NCBI GenBank assembly: GCA_002729755.1
Contig: PBYT01000019.1
Span: forward strand, 1-18,803
From: Flavobacteriaceae bacterium
Lineage (GTDB): Bacteria; Bacteroidota; Bacteroidia; Flavobacteriales; Flavobacteriaceae
DNA: 18,803 bases
Direction of reading: 5' to 3'
The notes under the pieces were generated by a model. That model did not search any database, was not told the DNA's origin, and saw only the letters and a list, made by a program, of their open reading frames with translations. Below, piece after piece: positions 1 through 5,783 of this stretch. A program made the translations under genes and the position numbers. Position 1 is the stretch's first letter, and every line of letters begins with the position of its first letter.

Positions 1-813
1 TTCCCATATAATTTTCATTGATTCAATTATTTCATCTTCAGTTATTCTAATTATTGAATGAACTTCTTTTTGAATTATTGGAAAGTTTTTGTCACCTAAT
101 TGAGTATTTAATCCATCAGCTATTGTCTTAGTCGTATTATTTGTTTCTATTTTTCCGCTTTTTAAAGATCTATATGCATCATCAACTACAAATGGCTCAG
201 CCCCAATAACAGTACAATTTTTACCAAAATATTTTGCTGCTAATGCACTCCCAGCAATTAAACCACCTCCACCAACAGGAGCTATAACATATTCTAAAAA
301 ATTATAATCTTCTAAAAGTTCTTTACAAGCAGTGCCCTGCCCTAGAATAACATCATTATCGTTTGAAGGATGAATAAAAGTTGCCCCTTTAGATTTTACA
401 ATTTCTTGTGCAGTATTTTCTCTTGATTCCACATTTGATTCACATTCTATGAGCTCACCCCCATATCCTTTTACATCAGCTTTTTTTATTTCTGTTGCAT
501 TTGAAGGCATTACTATGTATGCTTTTACACCTATACTTTGAGCAGCTAAGGAAAGAGCCTGACCAAAATTTCCAGATGAATGGGTTACAACTCCATTTCT
601 TTTTTTATCTGCTGGAAGTTGTAAGACTGCATTTGTTGCTCCTCTCATTTTGAATGCTCCCATCTTTTGGAAGTTATCACATTTAAAATATATTTCTGCT
701 CCTGTCATGTTATTGATTTGAGTAGATGTGATAACAGGTGTATTATGTATATATGGTTTGATCCGATTATGACACTCAATTAAATTAATCTTATCCATAA
801 CTAATTTTTTCAT
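1..813 (-). CDS. Threonine dehydratase / serine racemase-like PLP enzyme, 3' end cut by window
   Basis: A minus-strand frame stays open from an ATG at 813 to the window edge (271 residues), so the C-terminal end is missing. It is a fold-type II PLP enzyme. The Schiff-base lysine lies in QKMGAFKMRGA (Lys55), the substrate loop is SSGNFGQ (about 79-85), and the PLP phosphate loop is VGGGGL in the second half. These mark the threonine ammonia-lyase / serine racemase / threo-3-hydroxyaspartate dehydratase group, which deaminates hydroxy-amino acids to 2-oxo acids or racemises serine. About 50 residues are probably missing compared with the usual ~320, and no ACT regulatory domain would fit in that, so this looks like the short catabolic or racemase form rather than biosynthetic IlvA. 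An in-frame ATG at 798 (MDKINLIEC) is an alternative start. It begins one base after the stop of the DUF1543 gene, so the two are probably cotranscribed. The exact substrate cannot be read from sequence. Confidence 0.85.
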   Translation of the reverse strand, partial: MKKLVMDKINLIECHNRIKPYIHNTPVITSTQINNMTGAEIYFKCDNFQKMGAFKMRGATNAVLQLPADKKRNGVVTHSSGNFGQALSLAAQSIGVKAYIVMPSNATEIKKADVKGYGGELIECESNVESRENTAQEIVKSKGATFIHPSNDNDVILGQGTACKELLEDYNFLEYVIAPVGGGGLIAGSALAAKYFGKNCTVIGAEPFVVDDAYRSLKSGKIETNNTTKTIADGLNTQLGDKNFPIIQKEVHSIIRITEDEIIESMKIIWE

Positions 814-814
814 T

Positions 815-1351
815 TTATTTTTTACTTGAAAGTTTATATTCTTCAATTACAGATTTAGGTATAGGGTGATAGCCATTGTTAAAAATTAATTCCTTTTTAT
901 TGTTAGACTTTTCAAGTTTCACATAAAGATTAGATACTTTATTTATTTCTATACAATCGTCAACATCATATAAATCATCTGTGTGAACTTGGTCTACGCC
1001 AATCATCATAATTTCTTTTGCTCTTTTTTTAATTCTTACTTTATTTGGTCCAACCATAAATTTACTTTCATGTAATTCTTCAAATTTATTAGGATCATAC
1101 CCACCAAGATTTATAAAGTATAATTTGTTATTGTTTTCAATTTTGTTTTCACTTAAAGACACTTTATATTCATCAACATTAGATAATTCAACCCAAGAAT
1201 CAATATGAAGTCTATCAGGAATTCCAAACCATTTATCTAATAAGTCTAAATATGTTTCTTCAATTCTGTTTCCACATGTAAAAACAACATCATGAAGTTC
1301 TGTATTACATTTTTTTGCTCTACCACCTAAAAACACTGAAAATAATTTCAT
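815..1351 (-). CDS. DUF1543 family protein with two internal repeats
   Basis: A 178-residue soluble protein with no signal peptide or membrane segment. Its opening MKLFSVFLGGRAKKCNTELHD is recognisable as the DUF1543 family. The second half repeats the pattern: KLYFINLGGYDPNKFEELHE (about residues 77-96) aligns with residues 2-21. Each half continues to a similar 'hIDxxxExxxVDxY' / 'VHTDDLYDVDDC' segment, so the protein is probably an internal duplication of one alpha/beta unit. The family's function is unknown. It lies just upstream of the PLP enzyme and is divergent from the GDPD lipoprotein across an AT-rich gap of about 120 bp, in which I found no clear promoter box. The family call rests on recall of the N-terminal motif. 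Confidence 0.75.
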   Translation of the reverse strand: MKLFSVFLGGRAKKCNTELHDVVFTCGNRIEETYLDLLDKWFGIPDRLHIDSWVELSNVDEYKVSLSENKIENNNKLYFINLGGYDPNKFEELHESKFMVGPNKVRIKKRAKEIMMIGVDQVHTDDLYDVDDCIEINKVSNLYVKLEKSNNKKELIFNNGYHPIPKSVIEEYKLSSKK

Positions 1352-1470
1352 AATTATTAATTAATATAAAATTTTATCTGAGGATAAATTAGTCTAACCA
1401 TAATTATAATATCGAATCTATCTAATATACTAATTATTCATTTTTATTCATAAAATCTTATCTTTCAATT

Positions 1471-2217
1471 ATGTTTAGAGTTATACTATCATTTCTAATT
1501 TTGATAACAGTATTAAGTTGTAATAAAAACACTAAAGTTATGATTATAGGTCATAGAGGAGCCATGGGACATATTGCTGAAAACACAATTCCTTCAATAA
1601 AGAAGGCTATTGAATTAGGAGTTGATGGTATTGAGATTGATGTTTTTAAATGTAAAACAGGTGAATTAGTTGTCTTTCATGATGAGAAACTTGACCGACT
1701 AACAAATGCATCAGGATTTATAGAATCTCTTGAATTAGACTCTATAAAAAAGATAACAGTTTTAGATCAATACAGAATTCCAACTCTGGAAGAGGTTTTA
1801 ATCTTAATTGATGGACAGATTAAATTAAATATTGAGCTTAAAGGTCAGGGAACTGCTTCTCCAACAAATGATATTATTAATCAATATATTAATAAAGGAG
1901 GTTGGACAAATGATAAATTTATTATTTCAAGTTTCAAATGGGATGAATTAGAAAAGTTTAGATCTATAAACAAAACTGCGTCGATTGCTATTTTAACTGA
2001 ATTTGATCCTATTAAGGCCATTCCTATTGCTAAAAAATTAGATGCACTAGCAATAAATCCTAATTATAAGTCTTTAAATGAAGATAATATAAATGAAATT
2101 CATGCGAATGGTTTTAAAATTTTCCCTTATACTATAAATGAGTTTAGTGATATAAAAAGAATGATTGAACTCGGGGTAGATGCTATAATTACAGATTATC
2201 CTGAAAGGGTTAATTAA
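1471..2217 (+). CDS. Glycerophosphodiester phosphodiesterase family lipoprotein
   Basis: A 248-residue protein that hydrolyses glycerophosphodiesters to sn-glycerol 3-phosphate and an alcohol, if the family activity holds. A short hydrophobic leader ends in a lipobox, VLSC, with the lipidated Cys at 17, so it should be anchored in the cell envelope. The GDPD signature is complete: HRG with catalytic His28, AENT (Glu37), IEIDV with metal ligands Glu55 and Asp57, VVFHDEKLDRLT with the second catalytic His70, NIELKG in the middle, and the typical C-terminal GVDAIITDYPE. Length is normal for a single-domain bacterial GDPD. The 3' end has a partial second copy at 4707-4784. It converges on the Crp/Fnr gene with only 5 bp between stops. 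Confidence 0.93.
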   Translation: MFRVILSFLILITVLSCNKNTKVMIIGHRGAMGHIAENTIPSIKKAIELGVDGIEIDVFKCKTGELVVFHDEKLDRLTNASGFIESLELDSIKKITVLDQYRIPTLEEVLILIDGQIKLNIELKGQGTASPTNDIINQYINKGGWTNDKFIISSFKWDELEKFRSINKTASIAILTEFDPIKAIPIAKKLDALAINPNYKSLNEDNINEIHANGFKIFPYTINEFSDIKRMIELGVDAIITDYPERVN

Positions 2218-2222
2218 GATTG

Positions 2223-2951
2223 TTATGTAAATCCTAGTTCTATTTTTACCATAGCATCAAAATTAATAATTTTAATTTTTTTGCCTTTTAAATCGATTAA
2301 ATTTTCCTTTCTAAAATTTGAAATCATTCTAATACATCCTTCTTTAGATGTTCCTAGAATGTTTGATATCTCTATTCTTGACAGAGATAGATTAATAAAA
2401 CCTTTCTTATCACAGCCAAAATTATTATCAAGATAAATCAATAATTGAGCTAAACGTTGCTTAACATTTTGTTGAGCCATATTTACTAATCTGTCATCAG
2501 ATTCCTTTAATTCATTTGATATAAATACTAGTAGAGATTTAGTAAATCTTTTATCATCTATTAATTTTGAAATTTGTTCTTTTGGTATGAAACATACTTC
2601 CATATTATTAAGAGCAACTGCGCTAAGATTAGTTTTATTACCAGAAACTAAAGTTCTATAGCCAAGGAGTTCTCCTTTGGAAGCAATTCTAATAATTTGA
2701 TCTTTTCCATTATCACTAATTTTAGACAATCTTGGATTTCCTTGTTTTACACAGTACAGCCCTTTGAGAGTTTGCCCTTCCTTAAAAATCAATTCTCCTT
2801 TATCAATAGCTAAAGTTTCCTTAGAGTCAGATATATGGGCAAGTGTTATATTATCCAAATCTTTTAAAGCATTTAAGTGCCTGATTATACAATTTTCACA
2901 TCCGTTTTCTTTATCTATTTTTGGATGTTTATTTTTTAATTTGCGTACCAT
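2223..2951 (-). CDS. Crp/Fnr family transcriptional regulator
   Basis: A 242-residue regulator with a cNMP-binding-like beta barrel (about 35-125; KGELIFKEGQ, GKDQIIRIASKGELLGYRTL), a dimerisation helix (about 140-172) and a C-terminal winged helix-turn-helix (about 175-235). The N-terminus carries C18-x2-C21 in GCENCIIRHL, common in Bacteroidota members. Further cysteines at 67, 120, 180 and 206 exist, but the spacing is not that of E. coli Fnr, so an oxygen-sensing Fe-S cluster is possible and unproven. In the recognition helix (TSKEGCIRMISNF) Glu204 and Arg208 keep the E-x3-R spacing that reads TGA in CRP and FNR. The position matching FNR Ser212 is Ile207. A perfect FNR-like palindrome lies just upstream of this gene, so it probably controls itself and its divergent neighbour. 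Confidence 0.9.
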   Translation of the reverse strand: MVRKLKNKHPKIDKENGCENCIIRHLNALKDLDNITLAHISDSKETLAIDKGELIFKEGQTLKGLYCVKQGNPRLSKISDNGKDQIIRIASKGELLGYRTLVSGNKTNLSAVALNNMEVCFIPKEQISKLIDDKRFTKSLLVFISNELKESDDRLVNMAQQNVKQRLAQLLIYLDNNFGCDKKGFINLSLSRIEISNILGTSKEGCIRMISNFRKENLIDLKGKKIKIINFDAMVKIELGFT

Positions 2952-2971
2952 ATATTAAAGTTACAAAAAAG

Positions 2972-2985
2972 ATGATTTTTATCAT
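2972..2985. promoter_or_regulatory. FNR-like operator palindrome ATGAT-TTTT-ATCAT
   Basis: A perfect 5+4+5 inverted repeat between the Crp/Fnr gene and the divergent microprotein/peroxiredoxin pair. It differs from the E. coli FNR consensus TTGAT-N4-ATCAA only in the outer base pair. Its centre is 33 bp upstream of the centre of a plus-strand TAATTTTG box, placing it near -40 of the inferred start site. That is the class II activator position. For the minus-strand gene it would lie in the 5' leader, fitting autorepression. Binding by the adjacent regulator is inferred. Confidence 0.6.
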
Positions 2986-3001
2986 ATTTTTTCTTCAAAA
3001 G

Positions 3002-3009
3002 CAAAGATA
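3002..3009 (-). promoter_or_regulatory. Bacteroidota -7 box (TATCTTTG) for the Crp/Fnr gene
   Basis: On the minus strand this matches the Bacteroidota -7 consensus TAnnTTTG, about 50 bp upstream of the Crp/Fnr ATG. No TTG element lies 19 bp further upstream, so the promoter would be weak or activator-dependent. It overlaps the plus-strand -7 box by two bases, so the two divergent promoters are back to back. Confidence 0.45.
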
Positions 3010-3015
3010 ATTTTG
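3008..3015 (+). promoter_or_regulatory. -7 box (TAATTTTG) for the microprotein/peroxiredoxin pair
   Basis: A full TAnnTTTG match on the plus strand, about 70 bp before the 3085 ATG. There is no -33 TTTG at the usual spacing; the FNR-like palindrome sits there instead. This fits a promoter that depends on an activator. Confidence 0.5.
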
Positions 3016-3084
3016 TTTTATAATAATAAAAATAATATAAAAATTAAAAAGTTTTTGGAATATTTTAGAACACTATAGATTAAT

Positions 3085-3261
3085 ATGAAAGGAAAACCTT
3101 TAGCATACACTCTATTTCTTGCTTTAACATTGTTTATATTATTAGTTTATGTATTATCTAAAAGAGGAGATACAATTTCAGATATATCACAGTCAATTAA
3201 TGATTCTGATGGAATTGTTCATGTTGTCGATAAAGTGATTTTACCATTTAATAAAAATTAA
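3085..3261 (+). CDS. Membrane-anchored microprotein ending in a fasciclin (FAS1)-like tail
   Basis: A 58-residue ORF with an ATG after an AT-rich leader, ending 5 bp before the peroxiredoxin start. After a short basic N-terminus (MKGKPLAY) there is one hydrophobic segment at about residues 9-24, then a short polar stretch and DSDGIVHVVDKVILP (41-54). That last piece closely resembles the conserved C-terminal H2 motif of FAS1 domains (NGVVHVIDKVLLP), but the other ~110 residues of the domain are absent. It may be a fasciclin lipoprotein or membrane protein reduced by an in-frame internal deletion, or a genuine small protein that reuses the motif. The reading frame is intact and the promoter upstream looks good, so translation is plausible. 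Confidence 0.55.
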   Translation: MKGKPLAYTLFLALTLFILLVYVLSKRGDTISDISQSINDSDGIVHVVDKVILPFNKN

Positions 3262-3266
3262 AAACT

Positions 3267-3848
3267 ATGAGCTATATAGGAAAAAAGTTTCCCAATATTA
3301 ATTTAAATTCAGTTACTAGTGACTCTAAGGAATCGATTGTAAATCTATCTAAACCTCCAAATAAAACTTTACTTTTTTTTTACCCCATGGATTTTACATA
3401 CGTATGTCCTACAGAATTACATGCTTTTCAAAACCAATTAGGTGAATTTGAAAGAAGGGGAATAAGTGTTTACGGAATATCATGTGACGCAATTCAAGTT
3501 CACCTAGCTTGGTTAAAAACTCCTATAAGCAGAGGAGGTGTTGAAGGCATAACATTTCCTTTAATTTCAGATTCAACTAGGATTTTATCTAAAAGGTTGC
3601 AAATTTTAGATGAACAAGATATATCATACAGAGCTACGTATCTAATTGATGAGAATGGTAAAGTGTTTTATGAATCAATTAATGATATGCCCATTGGCAG
3701 GGACATTAATGAATTTATCAGAATTATAGACGCAAAACAGCACAATGAAAAATTTGGAGAGCTTTGTCCAGCAAATTGGAAATTGGGTAGAAAAGCAATG
3801 GAGGAATCTAACGCTGGAGTAATAAAATATTTTTCTATTAAAAGGTAG
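3267..3848 (+). CDS. Typical 2-Cys peroxiredoxin (AhpC/Prx1 type)
   Basis: A 193-residue thiol peroxidase that reduces hydrogen peroxide and organic hydroperoxides. The peroxidatic cysteine is Cys47 in FYPMDFTYVCPTE, with Pro40 and Thr44 of the PxxxT active site. The resolving cysteine is Cys167 in GELCPANW, near the C-terminus, as in Prx1/AhpC. The tail includes a Tyr-Phe pair (VIKYFS) and a GGVEG loop (90-94), both of the kind linked to hyperoxidation-sensitive enzymes; that behaviour is inferred. It is cytosolic, with no signal. It follows the microprotein by 5 bp and probably shares its promoter. The partner reductase is not in the window. Confidence 0.95.
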   Translation: MSYIGKKFPNINLNSVTSDSKESIVNLSKPPNKTLLFFYPMDFTYVCPTELHAFQNQLGEFERRGISVYGISCDAIQVHLAWLKTPISRGGVEGITFPLISDSTRILSKRLQILDEQDISYRATYLIDENGKVFYESINDMPIGRDINEFIRIIDAKQHNEKFGELCPANWKLGRKAMEESNAGVIKYFSIKR

Positions 3849-3970
3849 GATCTTAACAATTATTTGACATTGTTGGGTATAATCCTTAACCCCATAGATC
3901 TATCTAGAACATTAATTATTTTAAATATTGATATATCTGCCTTATAGGATATACAGGAGCTACATTTAAG

Positions 3971-4081
3971 ATGTTTCTTGGAAATCTTTACGGAGTCTCC
4001 TCTTGTATTTTTATTTTAATATTTTGGTTGATAAGACCAGTACTGATTTTGGTTAAAAAGGTTAAAAACAAGGATTTTTAA
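3971..4081 (+). CDS. Possible small hydrophobic ORF, unrecognised
   Basis: A 36-residue ORF (MFLGNLYGVSSC..., one hydrophobic segment then a basic tail KKVKNKDF). The frame is open further upstream to a TGA, giving about 14 more residues (...GYTGATFK) with no start codon, so it could be the 3' remnant of a longer membrane protein. Its TAA overlaps the TAA of the convergent minus-strand gene within a TTAA, the same arrangement seen at two other convergent junctions here. That weakly supports a real gene end. I do not recognise the family. The rest of 3849-3970 holds nothing I can identify. Confidence 0.25.
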   Translation: MFLGNLYGVSSCIFILIFWLIRPVLILVKKVKNKDF

Positions 4082-4389
4082 AACCCCAAGTTATATATAA
4101 TAATTAGTAGATTTAGAATAGTACTAAGAATAAGAAGATTTAAAACAATTTTATTTGGCTGTACTGAAATTACCGATGCATTATAAGCACTACATATAAT
4201 AGTAGCTGTAGAAATTTGAATCCACTCAAACAATCCGTTGCCACTCATCATTGAATACATAACAGCAATAGATCCCATTAAAGTAGAAATTAAAATGCCA
4301 ACTGTGCAATTAAATCCATAGTTATTATTAAATCTATTCTCAAAGTAATGATAAACAGATTTAATTTGAAAATGACGAGCTATTTGCAT
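4078..4389 (-). CDS. Small integral membrane protein, unknown function
   Basis: A 103-residue protein with a basic N-terminal helix (MQIARHFQIKSVYHYFENRF) followed by about three hydrophobic segments (roughly 29-47, 56-70 and 80-101). Conserved-looking turns are NCTVGILISTLMGSIAV and AYNASVISVQPNK. I do not recognise a named family. Its ATG overlaps the end of the 35-residue Cys-rich ORF by 10 bases, suggesting translational coupling. The unit lies downstream of the repeat/hairpin leader and the second FNR-like palindrome, so a role in low-oxygen or redox physiology is a guess from regulation only. Confidence 0.6.
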   Translation of the reverse strand: MQIARHFQIKSVYHYFENRFNNNYGFNCTVGILISTLMGSIAVMYSMMSGNGLFEWIQISTATIICSAYNASVISVQPNKIVLNLLILSTILNLLIIIYNLGF

Positions 4390-4487
4390 TTTTTATTGAT
4401 ACAACAACATTTTGTTTTTATAGACTTTTCTTTATCTACAATATCTTTAGTGCATCTAGATTCTTTTTTGTCAAATATATTATCCAT
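4380..4487 (-). CDS. Cys-rich 35-residue ORF upstream of the small membrane protein
   Basis: Starts with MDNIFDKKESRCTKD and ends in KTKCCCINKKCK: 12 Lys and 5 Cys in 35 residues, four of the Cys in the last nine. The start codon lies within the downstream copy of a 34-bp direct repeat whose other copy also contains ATG GAT AAT ATA. It overlaps the membrane protein ORF by 10 bases. The Lys/Cys-rich tail could bind metal or RNA, or the ORF could be a leader peptide that couples translation. I do not recognise a family. Confidence 0.4.
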   Translation of the reverse strand: MDNIFDKKESRCTKDIVDKEKSIKTKCCCINKKCK

Positions 4488-4508
4488 GATATTTTATCTA
4501 TTGTTAAA
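4475..4508. repeat. 34-bp direct repeat, copy proximal to the Cys-rich ORF
   Basis: Matches 4587-4620 at all but about one base. Read on the minus strand it comprises an AT-rich leader plus ATGGATAATATAT, so it carries the translation start region of the 35-residue ORF. The two copies are offset by 112 bp. Confidence 0.7.
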
Positions 4509-4521
4509 TTTTTCAGATATC

Positions 4522-4592
4522 ATATATCACCATTTTGAAATAATTACTCAGGATGTTATTATTAATGAAACAATTGCAAAATGGTGATATAT
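4522..4592. repeat. 16-bp perfect inverted repeat with a 39-bp loop
   Basis: The arms at 4522-4537 (ATATATCACCATTTTG) and 4577-4592 (CAAAATGGTGATATAT) are exact reverse complements. The element sits between the two direct-repeat copies and overlaps the start of the second. It could be a small palindromic insertion (MITE-like) that arose with the duplication, or a stem-loop in the minus-strand leader RNA. On the minus strand a 28-residue ORF (MDNISPFCNCF...) runs through it from the duplicated start codon. No transposase is nearby. Confidence 0.65.
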
Positions 4593-4620
4593 TATCCATG
4601 ATATTTTATTTATTGTTAAA
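4587..4620. repeat. 34-bp direct repeat, promoter-proximal copy
   Basis: Second copy of the repeat at 4475-4508. On the minus strand it follows the -7-like box closely and supplies an ATG at 4599-4597, about 14 bp after the inferred transcription start. Confidence 0.7.
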
Positions 4621-4624
4621 ATTA
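4617..4624 (-). promoter_or_regulatory. -7-like box (TAATTTTA) for the small membrane protein unit
   Basis: Reads TAATTTTA on the minus strand, one base from TAnnTTTG. Its centre lies exactly 33 bp downstream of the centre of the FNR-like palindrome at 4647-4660, the same geometry as the box at 3008-3015. There is no -33 TTG. Confidence 0.4.
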
Positions 4625-4646
4625 AAGCATGAATAAGTTCTATTCT

Positions 4647-4660
4647 ATGATATTTATCAT
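4647..4660. promoter_or_regulatory. Second FNR-like palindrome ATGAT-ATTT-ATCAT within a hairpin
   Basis: Same half-sites as 2972-2985, extended here to a perfect TATGAT-N4-ATCATA (4646-4661). It is nested in a longer inverted repeat, ATTCTATG (4642-4649) and CATAGAAT (4662-4669), followed on the plus strand by a run of eight T (4669-4676). It could therefore also act as a plus-strand intrinsic terminator, although no plus-strand gene ends close before it. The operator reading is favoured because of the matching spacing to the -7-like box. Confidence 0.5.
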
Positions 4661-4706
4661 ACATAGAATTTTTTTTCATTTAACTTGTTAAAAGAATAAT
4701 TATTTA

Positions 4707-4784
4707 ATGAAAAGTATATTTGGTTTTTTGTCTAGTTATGATAGGGTAATAATTACAGATTACCCAGAAAGAGTTAATAGATAA
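4707..4784 (+). pseudogene. Orphan 3' end of a second GDPD gene
   Basis: The last 12 codons read VIITDYPERVNR and a stop, and match the C-terminus of the GDPD at 1471-2217 (AIITDYPERVN), with DNA similarity at silent positions as well. Nothing upstream is GDPD-like: the frame begins at an ATG (4707) followed by an unrelated MKSIFGFLSSYDR. This is best read as the remnant of a deleted or displaced GDPD gene. It ends 11 bp from the 3' end of the foreign-looking methyltransferase gene, so the replacement probably happened here. A real 25-residue peptide is unlikely. Confidence 0.65.
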
Positions 4785-4795
4785 AAGGGATTATT

Positions 4796-5704
4796 TTAAA
4801 CTTTACTTTTAGCTACCACAAAATGTTCGATTTTGAAAATATGATTTTCAGGAATGGTTCTTCCAATTGGAGTAAAATACTTGGAATTAAGATTAGCTAA
4901 GGTTTTATTTTCTGTTAATGAAAACCTATTTTGAGAGAGTAAATCCTCAATTTCTTCAGCCGAGTATAATGATATCCAAGGTTCACCTACTTTCGCTGAT
5001 CCATATGTTATTAATTTAGCTCGTTTTGCAGCGTTTGGATAACCCTTACCAAAACAGGCCTTTGGGTCTTCTCTCAGAAGGCTATTTACATAAGACATAA
5101 AGAGTGTTGTATTTGAATTTTGGGTTAAGACAGCCAGTTCATTTAAAGTTGAGTTAAGTGCCTCTCTTGTAATATACTGAGAAACTCCCTCAAGTGTAAA
5201 TACGGTTGATTTACTTTCATCGAACCCTGCATTCAAAAGTTGTTCTTTAAGAGATTGGTGATTAAAATCAACACTCACATAGGTCACGTTTTCTGCATTA
5301 TGTATCTCATCTGGAAGTTTAGAACGTTTTCTTTCTTGAACTTCAGGTTGATCAACTTCGAATATTTTTAATCCGGATGGGAGTTTAAGACGATACGCTC
5401 TTGAGTCGTACCCTGCGCCTAGAATGACATATTGTTCTACTTTATCAGGGGTGCTTTTTTCAATTAGATCATCTATAAATCGTGTTCGAGAAATTAGATG
5501 TTCATGAAATCCAGGAGCGAACTTTTTACTCAACCAGACACTAAACTTATGCCCCATAAGTTTGATTATACCTGCTCCAAGTACAAACTTTTCGGCATAA
5601 GGATCATAAATAACACGTTTACCAGGTTTAGCAAGTGATTCAATCAATCGCTGTTTCGCAACCCCTTGAGCAGTACCATCTTTTCTAAATATTGAGTTAC
5701 TCAT
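4796..5704 (-). CDS. Class I SAM-dependent methyltransferase, TIGR00027/LCMT-like
   Basis: A 302-residue cytosolic methyltransferase of the leucine carboxyl methyltransferase-like family. Landmarks: an N-terminal segment GTAQGVAKQRLIES (10-23), RVIYDPYAEKFV (30-41), SRTRFIDD (72-79), SAM motif I VILGAGYDSRAYRL (93-106), the acidic loop FEVDQPEVQERK (115-126), VSVDFN, and TLEGVSQYIT. Bacterial members usually methylate small molecules or natural products; the substrate here is unknown. Base use differs from the neighbours: CGT/CGA arginine codons and GCG/CGC codons are frequent, where flanking genes use mostly AGA. With the orphan GDPD tail beside its 3' end, this points to acquisition by transfer. 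It is divergent from the DUF2834 gene. Confidence 0.88.
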   Translation of the reverse strand: MSNSIFRKDGTAQGVAKQRLIESLAKPGKRVIYDPYAEKFVLGAGIIKLMGHKFSVWLSKKFAPGFHEHLISRTRFIDDLIEKSTPDKVEQYVILGAGYDSRAYRLKLPSGLKIFEVDQPEVQERKRSKLPDEIHNAENVTYVSVDFNHQSLKEQLLNAGFDESKSTVFTLEGVSQYITREALNSTLNELAVLTQNSNTTLFMSYVNSLLREDPKACFGKGYPNAAKRAKLITYGSAKVGEPWISLYSAEEIEDLLSQNRFSLTENKTLANLNSKYFTPIGRTIPENHIFKIEHFVVAKSKV

Positions 5705-5783
5705 TGTTTGTATTTATAGGTTTCTTAATTGCTTTTATATAAACCATAATTCTAAAATATTTCTTAATTTATAAAAAAAAAAT

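Noticed and set aside
2764..2958. 64-codon plus-strand frame opposite the Crp/Fnr gene
   Set aside because: It is antisense to well-conserved Crp/Fnr coding sequence and shows no motif.
3852..3873. Possible hairpin (AACAAT...ATTGTT) after the peroxiredoxin gene
   Set aside because: The stem is only six A/T-rich pairs with no following T run, so I do not call a terminator.
4348..4587. 79-codon plus-strand open frame over the repeat region
   Set aside because: It is hydrophobic only because it is antisense to a Lys-rich minus-strand ORF, and it runs through the inverted repeat with no family resemblance.
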